A stretch of 64,000 bases of DNA from Cordilura impudica (lineage: Eukaryota; Arthropoda; Insecta; Diptera; Scathophagidae). Below the pieces are notes generated by a model. The model did no database searches. It was not told the origin of the DNA and saw nothing but the letters and a program-made list of their open reading frames with translations. The first letter of the stretch is position 1, and each line of letters begins with the position of its first letter. Below are positions 12,415 to 23,477 of this stretch, one piece after another. The stretch is from the NCBI GenBank assembly GCA_963682025.1, contig OY821521.1:55377908-55441907 (forward strand). The letters run 5' to 3'. The position numbers and the translations under genes were made by a program.

Positions 12415-12432
12415 TGGCGCCCAACAATGGGG
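12415..12432 (+). promoter_or_regulatory. Element B primer-binding site
   Basis: TGGCGCCCAACAATGGGG lies four bases after the 5' LTR, where a tRNA 3' end primes minus-strand synthesis. Its first ten bases are shared with the element A site. Which tRNA pairs was not determined. Confidence 0.7.
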
Positions 12433-13657
12433 GCCCGAAAGTCGGGTACCTCCTTCAAAATATAACGTTTAGGTTTTGTTCAAACAGTAGTCAGCTTCAC
12501 CTACGTAAGTCACAATGAATTGCGTCAATGAGGGCGGTCATTGGGTGCGACAGAGGTAGAAGGGTGATATCTGTTAGAAGAAAATCTGAAAGGATGACTG
12601 TTATTATGGTTGCAACGACATGAGTAAGTCATGATTATCATAAAATTAGGATTCGAGGATATCATTAGCTACTATGTCGAAGTGAAGATAATAACAGGCA
12701 TAAATTTTTTTTTTTTTTTTTTTTTATAGTAAATTTAGTTTAAATAGACCAAAGCTAGATACTTACTGAATGGCTATTCAGGGATTAATAAGTCGGGACC
12801 GTGGACTGTTTCAACAGTCGGTTGCATTGTCGATTAATACTAAATAGTGGTTCGAGAAGTTTAGCTCCAAGTACAGTTCAATTTTTGTTTCTCTCTTCGT
12901 ATTTTTAGGGTATCTGTTAATCTTTTCTGAAAAAAAAGAGGTTAAAAATTATTATTTTAAGTTTTGGTTGGCCTTACATCCACTACATTTTACTTAATCC
13001 ACTACCTAATTTTTATGAAATATTTAATTAGTTGAATATATTGCGAATTGGTTTGACTAATTGGGTTAATATATTTTGTTTTGGGTACATAGGAATATCT
13101 TAATATATTCTTTATGCCTATGCTTTTAATTTGTCCATATATTGGAGTTTTGGTGGCATATTGAAATCTATATAAGTATAGATATTTTTATATCTATGCA
13201 CTTATAAATTTAGCTTTTTGTATTTATTTTTTTATTTTTTTGGGAATACTGAATTTTTTTTATACGTAATATACGCATATATGAGCTCAATTTTTTTATT
13301 TTATAATTTTTTTAAATACCTATAGAGATCTTTTGTCTATATATTTTAGTTTGGTGGTATATCGAATACGTAGATACAAAAGATATCTTTATATATTGAT
13401 TTTTTTTAGCAATATCGGTATATATGAACTCAATTTCTGAAGTTTTTTTTTGTTCTATATACACATACCTATATACATATATATATATTTTTTTTTTCTT
13501 TCCCCTTGAATACATTTAGATATCTTTAGCTACATATTGGTATATTATAATTTTTTTTAAATATATATATTTTTTTTTAGTTTTGGGTTTTGGGATAATT
13601 GAATTGTTTAATCCCTTTGCAAAATTTAGCCAGATAGTTGGGTAAGGTTATTAGGAC
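12433..13657 (+). other. Element B untranslated leader
   Basis: No open frame of note. Very T-rich from 13050 to 13600. It should hold packaging and control signals, none of which can be pinned down here. Confidence 0.5.
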
Positions 13658-15211
13658 ATGGTAGTAGAAACTCGGGCTAGAAAGATGCAGAATCAAGTAG
13701 CTCCTTCAGCCTTAGGAACAGCTCCTTTCGGTGATCGAAATGGCCAGCAAACAACAGCAGTAACATCAACAACAACAGTCACAACAACGACTACAACAGC
13801 CAGTGTATATACCAGGTCTAGCGGTGGTAATTCGGCTCAATTACGCCCGCGATATGGAGGCAACGAGGAAGGTGCCATCGGAGGGCAACAAAATGGTTCT
13901 ACGGATCTTCAGAGTACGTTCGATTCACCGGAGTTCAGTAGTCTGACTGCGCAAAATGTACGGACGGAATTTCGAAACACTCAATCAGTGGTTAACCCGA
14001 ATAATCAGCCCATATTAGTTCAACCGGAAATTGTAGATTCGGCAGTAGGGCTAAGAGAGGTTGAGATTATGCGGACAGTAGAAGACCGCCTACGTATACT
14101 AGTCCCTCAAATAGTGGCCGAAAGTTTACGTTCGTTTTCGCTCATTCCCGGAAATAATAACTTACCAGGACAGAGGGCAACGGTAACTCAGCCTCCGGTG
14201 AACGCGTATGTACCACCACCTCCAGCTGCACCATCGCCACCTTTACCACCACAGGTTTCCCAACAGGGATATAATAATCCGGGGTGGGCAACTCAACCGC
14301 AACAGCCCCAGCAACACTACGGTAGCCCGGGGGATAATCAGCTACCATATACGTTTGATCACTCATATCGTCCAGCAGCTCCCAGACAAAGGAACAACAG
14401 TGGTAGCCGTAAACCTTTTGTGGAAAGATGGGGTATCAAATTTGATGGTACAGGCAAGACGATGTCCGCTGAAGATTTCGTTTTCCGGGTCGAAACGCTA
14501 CAAAACGATTATAATTGCTCTGAGAATGAAATTTTGACTGATTTTCATCACTTACTTACCGGGGAGGCTTTGGACTGGTATTGGTTAGAGAGGCAACATG
14601 AGCAAATAGGTAGTTGGTCAGATCTGCGCAATATGGTCCTTCGCCGCTATAGAAGATATGAAAGCGATTTTGAGGTGCAGCGTAAGATGATGGATCGACG
14701 GCAGTTTCCCCAAGAAGCTTTTGAAGACTACTGCAACGCCATTCTCAAGTTAAATAATCAATTGAGGACGAAGATTTCAGAAGATGGTCTGGTGGAGATG
14801 ATGAAAACTAATCTCCGACCAGCTTTAGCACAACTGGTGTTCCCCATAAGGATGTTTGGGCTAAGTCACTTCAGAATAGAGTGCAGAAAGGCAGAAACGT
14901 TATTGCAAAATCAACGCCAAGTGTATAATCAGAGGCAATACGCGCCACGGGTGCATGAGCTCGAATATGCGGAGCCAAGGGCGAATAAAATAGAAGCTCC
15001 TGCTATTAGAAGCACCTCCAAATACCTATGTTGGAACTGCCGGCAGCGAGGTCACGGCTTTATGGAATGCCCATCACCAAACCGACGGCTGTTTTGTTTT
15101 AAATGTGGTTGTGAAAATACGACGAGCCCGAAATGCCCGCGGTGTTCGGGAAACAAGAAGTCGGACACGTCGAGAGCTGGGGAGACGCGCCCGAAGCCAG
15201 CAGTCCAGTAA
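13658..15211 (+). CDS. gag: Element B gag
   Basis: 517 residues, uninterrupted. The N-terminal 240 residues are Thr/Gln/Pro-rich and low in complexity. The retrotransposon gag core spans roughly residues 255-430 (W-G-I-K-F-D-G, then L-L-T-G-E-A-L-D-W-Y). Near residue 455-500 come a CCHC knuckle, C-W-N-C-R-Q-R-G-H-G-F-M-E-C, and a second Cys cluster, C-F-K-C...C-P-R-C. Gag forms the particle and binds RNA. The start is the first ATG after the leader. The last 27 codons overlap pol, with an in-frame slippery heptamer at 15148-15154. Confidence 0.93.
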   Translation: MVVETRARKMQNQVAPSALGTAPFGDRNGQQTTAVTSTTTVTTTTTTASVYTRSSGGNSAQLRPRYGGNEEGAIGGQQNGSTDLQSTFDSPEFSSLTAQNVRTEFRNTQSVVNPNNQPILVQPEIVDSAVGLREVEIMRTVEDRLRILVPQIVAESLRSFSLIPGNNNLPGQRATVTQPPVNAYVPPPPAAPSPPLPPQVSQQGYNNPGWATQPQQPQQHYGSPGDNQLPYTFDHSYRPAAPRQRNNSGSRKPFVERWGIKFDGTGKTMSAEDFVFRVETLQNDYNCSENEILTDFHHLLTGEALDWYWLERQHEQIGSWSDLRNMVLRRYRRYESDFEVQRKMMDRRQFPQEAFEDYCNAILKLNNQLRTKISEDGLVEMMKTNLRPALAQLVFPIRMFGLSHFRIECRKAETLLQNQRQVYNQRQYAPRVHELEYAEPRANKIEAPAIRSTSKYLCWNCRQRGHGFMECPSPNRRLFCFKCGCENTTSPKCPRCSGNKKSDTSRAGETRPKPAVQ

Positions 15212-18200
15212 AAAGGAGTGATGTTGAGTTGAAAGAGGTGAAGGAGAGTGCTGTTAGGATTCTGCAGAATAGTAAAGTTAGGGTAAACGAAAAGGCAGAA
15301 GGGTCTGGAGTAAGGGAAATTAAACCGTTGCATATTAGAATAAGAGAGTATAAAGAGGTAAGAGAAAAAGTTTTTGAGCATAAGACCAGAATCGAGAAAA
15401 CTAGGGAAAGATATAGGAAACGAAAAGAGCAAAGGCGCGTTATTGCAAATGTGTCGCTATACGAGGGCGATGATACCCGGCTGTATACCCGAATCACTAT
15501 TAACGGAGTGGAAATCGAGGGCCTTTTGGACAGTGGGGCTACGGTAACGGTTCTCGGTGAAGGATGCTTTGATATAGTTAGTAGAGCGGGCGTGATAGTG
15601 CATAGGTTTCCGGCGTCGGTGAAAACAGCGGACGGGCGATCGCATGCAATTCAAGGCCGTTTTAGGGCAAGAATAAAATTTAACAGAATCGAGCGAGAAA
15701 TAACTTTTTATTTAGTTCCAACCTTGAAACGGAAGTTGTTTCTGGGCGTGGATTTTATGAAAGCGTTCCAGTTATTGGTTAATTTGGATAGCTTGACCAC
15801 AAATGATATGCTTTGGAGTGAAGAGAGGGGCGAAAATCCATCAAACCCTTTGATGCATATCCTTTGTGAGCAAGAAAGAAAACAGCTAGAGGCAACAATT
15901 GCTAAGTATCCCTCATTTGTGGAAAAAGGGCTTGGGAAGACATTTATGGAAACACATTATATTGATACGCGCGATGCGGTACCTGTCAAACAGCGACATT
16001 ACCCAGTTTCGCCAGCGGTACAAACTCTTATGTATGCGGAAGTGGATAGGATGCTTGCTATGGGTGTAATTGAGCCAAGTCAAAGCCCCTGGAATAATCC
16101 AGTGACGTTAGTGCGCAAAGGCGAAAAAAACAGGCTTTGTTTAGACGCACGGAAGCTAAATTCACTCACTATCAAGGATGCCTACCCACTCCCGCATATT
16201 GAGGGCTTGCTTAGCCGATTGGGTGACACGCACTTTATATCTAGTGTCGATCTAAAAGACGCGTTCTGGCAGATCCCACTAGATATCGAGAGTCGTGAAA
16301 AAACTGCTTTTACAGTACCCGGGAGACCACTTTATCATTTTACGGTTATGCCGTTTGGTCTGTGTAATGCAGCCCAGCGGTTATGCCGTTTAATGAATAA
16401 AGTGATCCCCTCTGAGCTACGAGATCGAGTATTTGTTTACCTAGATGATCTGCTCATAGTTACTCCTGATTACCACACGCACATTCAAATACTTGAGCAG
16501 GTTGCTGAACTGCTTTCAAATGCAGGGTTAACTATTAACGTGGATAAGTCGAAATTTTGCTTTAAAGAGCTTCGGTATCTAGGGTACATTGTAGGAGAGG
16601 GTAAATTAAAACCGGATCCTGAGAAAATATCCTCGATACTGAAGTTTTCTTATCCGAAAACGCCCAGACAGGTTCGCGGTTTCATGGGGACAACGGGTTG
16701 GTATCGTCGTTTTATTAGGGATTATGCGACATTAGCTTCGCCGATATTCGAGACGCTGAAAAAAGGGAAATCGTTTAAGTTTACTGATGAAGCAAAAGAG
16801 GCGTTTGATACATTAAAAAATGCTCTTACCTGTAGCCCGGTTTTACGTCATCCGGATTTCACGAAGCGGTTTTACGTGCAATGTGATGCTTCGGACATAG
16901 GCATCGGCGCAGTATTATTTCAGAAGGATGAGGTTGAGGGAGAGCATCCGATAGCGTTTATATCGCAAAAGTTGTCGGCTGCGCAGAAAAACTATTCAGT
17001 GACGGAGCGGGAATGTTTAGCCGTCGTTATGGCAATTAAAAAGTTTAGGCCATATGTGGAGCTCATGTCGTTTACTGTAATTACAGACCACTCAAGCTTG
17101 AAATGGCTGATGTCTAATAAAGAGCTCAGCGGTCGATTAGCACGATGGAGCCTTCTCCTTCAGTCATATACGTTTGACATTGAGCATCGTCAAGGGAGCC
17201 AAAATGTAGTGCCAGATACTCTGTCGAGATACGATATGGACGAAATCGTGACCATTATAAATAATCTGATCGATCTGGAGTCAGTGGAATTTAAAAGCAA
17301 GGGTTATCAGGAACTCATAGCGGTTATAAAGCAGAAAGAAGAACAATTACCAGATTTGAAAGTGCAAGATGATTTAATATATAAACGTACCTGTCATTAT
17401 AGGGGAGATGAGGTGACAGAAGATTTTTCGTGGAAATTATGGGTTCCGGCCGGATTGACGGAGGACTTGATTGCTAAGGCACATAATCCACCAACGGCAA
17501 GTCATGGCGGTTTTCACAAAACGTTAAAAAGGTTAAGAGAGTACTTTTATTGGCCGCATATGACAGTTCAGGTAAGGGAATTTGTCAAAAATTGCGAAGT
17601 ATGTAAGGAAAGCAAGCCAGCTAACCAAGTGCTAAGGCCACCGATGAGAGAAGAGGGGTTCCAAATAGTACGGCCATTTCAAAAAATTTATATAGATTTT
17701 TTGGGACCTTATGTGCGGTCGAAGTCGGGAAATGTGTTTATTTTTATCGTACTGGACCATTTTTCGAAGTTTGTTCTGCTGAAGGCAATGGCTAAAGCTA
17801 ACGCCAAGAACGTTATAAGGTTCCTTGTCTCGGAAGTTTTTCATAAATTTGGGGTCCCGGAAATAATTCTGTCGGATAATGGTAGTCAATTTGTGGCTAA
17901 AGAATTTGGCGAAATGGCAAAATCCTTTGGGGTCTACCATATGAAAACGGCTGTATATTCACCGCAGGCTAATGCCTCAGAGAGGGTCAACCAGTCGATT
18001 TTAGCAGCGGTCAGGTCTTACCTGAAAGAAGATCAAAGAGATTGGGACAATCACCTCTCAGAAATAGAGTGTGCTCTCCGATCTTCAGTGCATACATCGA
18101 CTGGTGTGACTCCCTACTTTGCGTTGTTTGGGACGAATATGATAACACACGGCAGCGTATACAAACTAGCAAGGCAACTCGAGTTACTTGAGGATACGGA

Positions 18201-18513
18201 GGTTAATTTATTACCGAAACCGCAGAAAAACGAAGTTGTACGGGAGAAAATTCGGGAAAACTTAAGCAAAAGTTATGCTCTCCGCGCAAAAGAATACAAC
18301 AAACGCGCGCGTCAAGTCAATTTTCGAACGGGGCAAGAAGTTTTTCGTCGCAATTTTAACCTCAGCGATGCGAGCAAATTGTATAACGCGAAAATGGGGA
18401 AAAAATTTTTGAAATGCCGAATAACGCGTCCAATCGGAAATTGTTACTATGAGATCGAGGACCTACAGGGGAAGGTAATCGGGGTTTACCATGCGAAAGA
18501 CCTCAAGCAATAG
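15133..18513 (+). CDS. pol: Element B pol (protease, RT, RNase H, integrase)
   Basis: An open frame of 1126 codons, in the -1 frame relative to gag. Domains in order: aspartic protease with L-L-D-S-G-A near residue 132; reverse transcriptase with V-Y-L-D-D-L near residue 436; RNase H with Q-C-D-A-S-D near residue 583; integrase zinc motif H-x-H/C-x2-C near 785-825; and the integrase core D-D-E at about 856 (I-D-F-L-G), 915 (S-D-N-G-S) and 951 (N-A-S-E-R). The tail ends with G-V-Y-H-A-K-D-L. All key residues seen are present and there is no stop, so it may be active. It has no separate start: the ATG at 15133 lies upstream of the frameshift point. No env-like frame follows. Confidence 0.95.
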   Translation: MPAVFGKQEVGHVESWGDAPEASSPVKRSDVELKEVKESAVRILQNSKVRVNEKAEGSGVREIKPLHIRIREYKEVREKVFEHKTRIEKTRERYRKRKEQRRVIANVSLYEGDDTRLYTRITINGVEIEGLLDSGATVTVLGEGCFDIVSRAGVIVHRFPASVKTADGRSHAIQGRFRARIKFNRIEREITFYLVPTLKRKLFLGVDFMKAFQLLVNLDSLTTNDMLWSEERGENPSNPLMHILCEQERKQLEATIAKYPSFVEKGLGKTFMETHYIDTRDAVPVKQRHYPVSPAVQTLMYAEVDRMLAMGVIEPSQSPWNNPVTLVRKGEKNRLCLDARKLNSLTIKDAYPLPHIEGLLSRLGDTHFISSVDLKDAFWQIPLDIESREKTAFTVPGRPLYHFTVMPFGLCNAAQRLCRLMNKVIPSELRDRVFVYLDDLLIVTPDYHTHIQILEQVAELLSNAGLTINVDKSKFCFKELRYLGYIVGEGKLKPDPEKISSILKFSYPKTPRQVRGFMGTTGWYRRFIRDYATLASPIFETLKKGKSFKFTDEAKEAFDTLKNALTCSPVLRHPDFTKRFYVQCDASDIGIGAVLFQKDEVEGEHPIAFISQKLSAAQKNYSVTERECLAVVMAIKKFRPYVELMSFTVITDHSSLKWLMSNKELSGRLARWSLLLQSYTFDIEHRQGSQNVVPDTLSRYDMDEIVTIINNLIDLESVEFKSKGYQELIAVIKQKEEQLPDLKVQDDLIYKRTCHYRGDEVTEDFSWKLWVPAGLTEDLIAKAHNPPTASHGGFHKTLKRLREYFYWPHMTVQVREFVKNCEVCKESKPANQVLRPPMREEGFQIVRPFQKIYIDFLGPYVRSKSGNVFIFIVLDHFSKFVLLKAMAKANAKNVIRFLVSEVFHKFGVPEIILSDNGSQFVAKEFGEMAKSFGVYHMKTAVYSPQANASERVNQSILAAVRSYLKEDQRDWDNHLSEIECALRSSVHTSTGVTPYFALFGTNMITHGSVYKLARQLELLEDTEVNLLPKPQKNEVVREKIRENLSKSYALRAKEYNKRARQVNFRTGQEVFRRNFNLSDASKLYNAKMGKKFLKCRITRPIGNCYYEIEDLQGKVIGVYHAKDLKQ
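15148..15154 (+). promoter_or_regulatory. -1 ribosomal frameshift site GGGAAAC (element B)
   Basis: In the gag frame the bases read tcG GGA AAC, a canonical X-XXY-YYZ heptamer. Slipping back one base continues as G-K-Q-E-V-G-H in the pol frame. It lies in the gag-pol overlap, 55 bases before the gag stop codon. Element A has the same heptamer in the same place. Confidence 0.8.
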
Positions 18514-20627
18514 AAGTTACGATTTTTATACTTTAGTTTTGTCGCTTTTCTGGATATTTATGTTCTAATAAAATTCTTATACATCTCTGAAATCTCTAAG
18601 CTAGTGCGATGAGTATTTTTCCAAACTCGCTTTCATACCCACTGTAGTCGTCCCCTACGACATTTGTCCATATTTGATAAGTTTAGAGTGCGTTTAGAGC
18701 TTTGGTAGTATGAATTTTTTAATTTTTTTTAAGCTAGTATTTATAAGTGTAATCGCTATGATCGGCAACATATTAGGCAATGAAGTTAAATTAGCATTTG
18801 GTTTAGTTATGGCGTTATTGATGGGTTTAGAGGTAGAAAATCCGGATTTGGCTTGAAGCATGGGTCGGTAAAATTGGTTGGAAAATTTTTAGAGTGCACA
18901 AACTATCCTTTATTTGGTCAACTAGATGCTACCGTTTATAAGCCAGCTACATGTTGTAGCCATCAACACACTATTGAAGTGGGTACCAGTTCCAGGGTAG
19001 CTATGACATTAGGCAACATTAGAACCCATTAGTCTGCTAGTGCATGAGTATTGCTTATTCCGACTTACAGCAAGTTGAACCAAAATAGAAGGAGTGTTTA
19101 ATATGCAAGTAGGTACATATAAGGCTAGTTTGGGAATAATGTGAAAGAAAATATGTTAGTGACACAAGGCTCCAAGACAAAGACAGATTTAAATCGACAG
19201 GTTGACTTGAATGGCCATTGTATTGATTTTTTTTTTTAAAGGGAGTTCTTATTTTAGAATGGTTTGGTGCGCAAGAACTGAATTCGGAAGAATTTGAACA
19301 GTTTTCGGGTAAAGGAAATGGGTTGCTGAAACCTGGTACTTACATGTGATACGGGAGGTTGACCGGATGTTGAGTGTTGGCAGCATAAGCGATTATGTAC
19401 GGGACTCGTAGAATAGTAAAAATGCAGTTAGCTGAAATGAAGAGAAATAGTTTAGTACCAGTGTAGGATTGCAGTTTAGCATAAGTGTAGTTTTAGAGTA
19501 TAGCATAAATTTAAGGTTAAAATAAATTAGAGCAAATGAGTTTTAGGTCAAGTGAATTTTTAGTATTAAGTACATATTTTATTTAATTTTTTTTTTATCT
19601 ATATCTCATTTGAATTAAAATTTTGGAGTTTTAAAATTCGTATTTTCAGTCATTTAGCTTGTAGTTGCACCAATTTATTTTTAAGATGGATTGGGAACGT
19701 GCCCGGTAATGAATTGGGGATATAGGTGAATAAAGGGCCAAGAACCCAAAAGTGAACGTATGGAGGTAAAATTTTTTTTTTTTGATTTTAAGTTTGGCGA
19801 TACACTGAATAGATAGAGGAAAGTTAGATGAGTTGTTAGGGGAACAGGTAAGGTTTTCAAGCAAAATTATCTTCAAACTTTTTCGAAATTTTACTTGTTT
19901 TGTCTGCCGGTGGTTATAACGTAGAACCGACAAGTTATATTTTCCTAAAGAACGGGACGATAGATGGGGTAAGAGGAAAATACATTGGTATCTTTCGGAT
20001 TGGATATTTTAGTTTTCAAGTGGTACAGGAGTTTAACGTTCGTTTTTACTTTTCAATTCGGAACGGAAAAAAATTTGATGTTTGGAAATTTATTTGCTTT
20101 TGTTTTCGGACGATGAAAATGAAATAGCTGTGGATTAAACTAGTTTGTCGTTTTTATTTATTTATTTTTTTTTTTTTGAAGGAACGAAACGAATGGAAAC
20201 ATATTTTCATAAGAGACCTGTTGTAGGAGAAGCGAAAATGTTAAAGGATAGTTTCATAGAAAACGATACCATCGCGTGTTCTTGAATTCACTATCACGAA
20301 AAAAAAACTCGTAAATGAAAGTTCTTAAATTTAAGAATTTTAGGTCGGTATTGGAGTTCAATAACATTTTTTTTTTCTTCCTTCTTTTAGTTCACATAGA
20401 AAAGGCTTTGTGAAATCAAAACAAATGCCCATTTTTTTTTCTCTCCGCTAAACAGGCCTTAAGAGATAAAAAAAAAAAAAAAAACAATTGGTATGTAAGC
20501 TTGAACGCGTTTTTAATCGATCCTTCTCATTATTGAAAACAAATAATTATTATACATTGGGTTTAATTAAGGAAAAAACAATAAATAAAACGGGTAAAAG
20601 GAAAAAAAAACCGTCTGCTATTTCGGT

Positions 20628-20661
<34 letters not shown>

Positions 20662-20804
20662 AAAAAAAAAAAAAAAAAACTAATGTTGATTTTTCGTCAT
20701 GTTCAGTTTTTGAGGTGGTATAAGATCAAATTTATTTTGCCCAATTTTTAATTAAAAGTTAATGAAAACTATTAAGTAATTTCCGAAACAAAATTTGAAT
20801 AACC
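18514..20804 (+). other. Element B non-coding tail, first part
   Basis: No long frame and no env-like motif. A short open stretch near 18745-18855 (V-I-A-M-I-G-N-I-L-G) is hydrophobic but ends quickly. Long A runs lie at 20469-20484 and 20632-20680. Confidence 0.5.
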
Positions 20805-21074
20805 GTGTCAGACTTTGATAGTTTACTTAATTCCTCAGGAGGTAAAGATATGCTAGTCTTTTTAAGGATTGGAAAACAAAAGGGACAACTTGATGCTCAG
20901 ATTCATGAATTCAATGAAATTTGCTGGGACAAGTGCATAGGTAAACAGGTTCCAAATCGGATAGTGGCACCGAACAAGGTCTGTCAAAGGGGGTGGATCG
21001 TTTTATTGTTACCCCTCTGCTGATAACGCAACGTTTCGCCCAATTATTACAAAAACAATCTGGGGGCATGTAAT
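20805..21074 (+). pseudogene. Tim8: Tim8 copy inside element B, broken
   Basis: The plus strand reads S-D-F-D-S-L, then K-Q-K-G-Q-L-D-A-Q-I-H-E-F-N-E-I-C-W-D-K-C-I-G-K. After a frame shift near 20985 it reads V-D-R-F-I, then L-L-I-T-Q-R-F-A-Q-L-L-Q-K-Q-S-G-G-M and stop. This covers the whole of Tim8, a small intermembrane-space chaperone that escorts proteins to the inner-membrane translocase. The first twin-Cys motif (C-W-D-K-C) is kept. The first Cys of the second is present, but the other is lost (L-S-K-G for L-S-N-C). The start codon is GTG. No intron is seen, so an mRNA origin is possible, though no downstream poly-A tail is clear. Confidence 0.85.
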
Positions 21075-21384
21075 CATTTCTGATAAAGTAATGAACATAA
21101 TTTCTTACCGCTGTAAAGCAACAAATAGCTGCGGGGTACCTAAAAATTGTATCGTAATTTTGGGGGTTTTTTTTCTTTGAAATTATAGTTATCAGTAACC
21201 AGTTTTGGGTTTCGATTATGATCCAAAAAGAAAAATATGAGCATCATTTTGGAGTTCAATAGTTTTTATTTTTAGATAGTGCTACAGAATAGAAATTGAG
21301 GACAATAAGAAAGAAAAAACTGATTTCTAAAAAACACCACGAAAATATAAAATTGTATTTTCAAGAAACCAAAAAATTAAATTT

Positions 21385-22250
21385 GCAGGTTTCACAATCG
21401 TAAAATCAATATTGGTCATGTGTGCTCTTAAGGTGTTAAAGGAAAAAAAAAAGAAAAAGCATTTGGAAAACATGTACGTTTACATTTTGAAGATAATGGA
21501 ACAAGCATTAAATGTCCTATTGATACATGCCAAAATTGGTTAAAAGATGAAGATAAGGTGAAATATCATTTTCAAAGATATCATAAAACGTATAAAGGTG
21601 TGTTTACACTATGTGTATTTTCCATATGTAAATTCAGTTTTACGATCCATACGTAATTCCGTGTGTGTGTCAAAATTATCGTTTTACATACGATTCATAA
21701 TTTTTGCGTTCAAACGTACATATGTATTTCCGTATGACATATGTATGTATTTCCTCTAAATGTGAACAACAGCTGATTTGATTGGTGAATTTAGAAAAAT
21801 TGATGGTAAAAAATAAAGTTTATATGTTTTATATATTTTTTTTTTTTAATTGTTAATTTATATTAAACAATTTATTTTTCTTTCAATATTAATCTTTATA
21901 ATTTACTCTTTTTTTTCTTTCGCCACAAGTAGTGTTGTATTTTCATATGTTTGTCTTGCCAAAATAGAACCTGCTCTAATTGAAAAATTTACATATGTCT
22001 TGCAAAATGTGTTGTACATAAACAATGTTTGAAAGGGTTCACACTATGTGTACAAATTACACGTGCTAAAAAAACTAAGAAAAACACAAGCTAAACACGT
22101 AGGGTGAACGCAGCTTAAATGATGGGAAGGTCGTAAGACGTTATACATTCAAAAGCAAGATGTTGAGCAACTCATTAATGATAAGTTAAATAGAAATTTG
22201 ATAGAACTGACAAATCCGTGGGAAAATGAGGAAAATGATTTTCAATTAGT
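21385..22250 (+). pseudogene. C2H2 zinc-finger gene fragment captured in element B
   Basis: The plus strand matches exon 4 of ZAD-C2H2 gene 2 (37771-38571, minus). The match starts at GTTTCACAATCG and continues as H-V-R-L-H-F-E-D, then [16 protein letters not shown] and [16 protein letters not shown] (21596-22115) interrupts it. It resumes with [20 protein letters not shown] and ends near 22250. The linker after the finger is the same unusual one found only in gene 2 here. Stops and frame shifts near 21435-21470 disable it. Confidence 0.88.
21596..22115 (+). mobile_element. TWA-flanked MITE, copy a
   Basis: Inserted in the captured finger fragment with TAA on both sides (21593-21595, 22116-22118); gene 2 shows the empty site. 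Termini AGGTGTGTTTACACTATGTG and, inverted, AGCTGCGTTCACCCTACGTG. No coding capacity. A 3-bp TWA duplication is typical of PIF/Harbinger elements. Confidence 0.8.
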
Positions 22251-23477
22251 TTAATACTAAAGCTCCTGAAAAGTCAAAGCAAAAGATTTTATATTAGCTA
22301 AATCACAATATTTAAATGGTAAAGCTGACAGTATAGATCTAACACAAAATAAAGATGATGATTGGTTAAGTGATATTCAAGAACAAGATGCAGAGATAAA
22401 AGGTTGAAATGCATTGTTTAGTGACGGTGCATAGGGTAATCGGTAGACCAGTTTGCTAATTTAATTATACCTTTTTGGGTTTGATATTGTTTTTACGTGA
22501 CCATTTTTAAACGCCGGTAAAGAACAAATGGAATTTGAATTAAAAGTTAATTATCCAATGTGTAGACAATTGGATAAGTTCGGTAGGAAAACTTAGGTAA
22601 ATTAATTTTTTTTTTTTTTTTGAAATGTAATGGTTAAATACCCGATTTAATCTGGAACGAATGAACGATTGGGTGAATGACGAGGAGATAAGTTTGGTAA
22701 AGTACTTACGTAGTTCAACCAGTTACGTTGCTTTCCGTACGGATGGTTGGTTGGTGACTTTCAATTCCAATAGAAGAACGGGTTGCGAGGTTAGTGGCTG
22801 ACCTGTAATAAGTGAGGTGACAGTAATTAGTAAAAAGTGGGGTTTAGCAGCAAAAATATTTTGGGGAACTTATCTGTTAGCAGCAAGTTTTCTCCGCATG
22901 ATGAGGGTGTCAATACCTACAAGGGAAGAAACACAATAGGAGGCAGTTCGCCAAGTCACTTACCATACACGCAATGTCGGAGAAAAGGTAGAGTAGATCA
23001 CGCCATTTTCTGCTTCAAAGTGACGCCGACATTATCTTTGAAGTTGGGGCCGAATTATCCGAGTACGAATGGTGTATACATACCTTGGGATCAGTATAGT
23101 TGAAGTAAACATGGAGAAGCACTTGCGTAGAACTTTATATATTTGTGGTTATATTTATCGTTTTAGTTGTTTTTGGAGTGGTATTAAGTTTTTAGAGTTC
23201 ATTAATAATTTTTTTTCTTCGTTTGTTTTACAACCACGTTTGTCTGCCCATTAATAAAATCAGTCGTATGTAGGGTGGCCAGATCGACAAAATGTGGTAA
23301 TGGTTTCACTGAAGGCGTGATTACACCTAATTTCCAGTTGGGATGCCAGAGGTTTTCCATAAGTGGAATTAACCTTAACGGTACCGGGGGGACGTGAACG
23401 ACCCGGTAAGGGACAGTCCGTGAAAAAGTTTTCCCTCCCATCCTTGATCCGTTGAGGGATTGGAGGATGCTCGGGTT
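22251..23477 (+). other. Element B non-coding tail, last part
   Basis: No recognised gene. One 88-codon frame at 22837-23103 has no family features. A classical polypurine tract next to the 3' LTR is weak (GAGGGATTGGAGGATG near 23453). Confidence 0.45.

Noticed and set aside
17632..17940. Minus-strand frame opposite the integrase region
   Set aside because: A shadow of the pol coding strand.
22837..23103. 88-codon frame as an env gene of element B
   Set aside because: Too short, with no signal peptide, fusion segment or membrane anchor.
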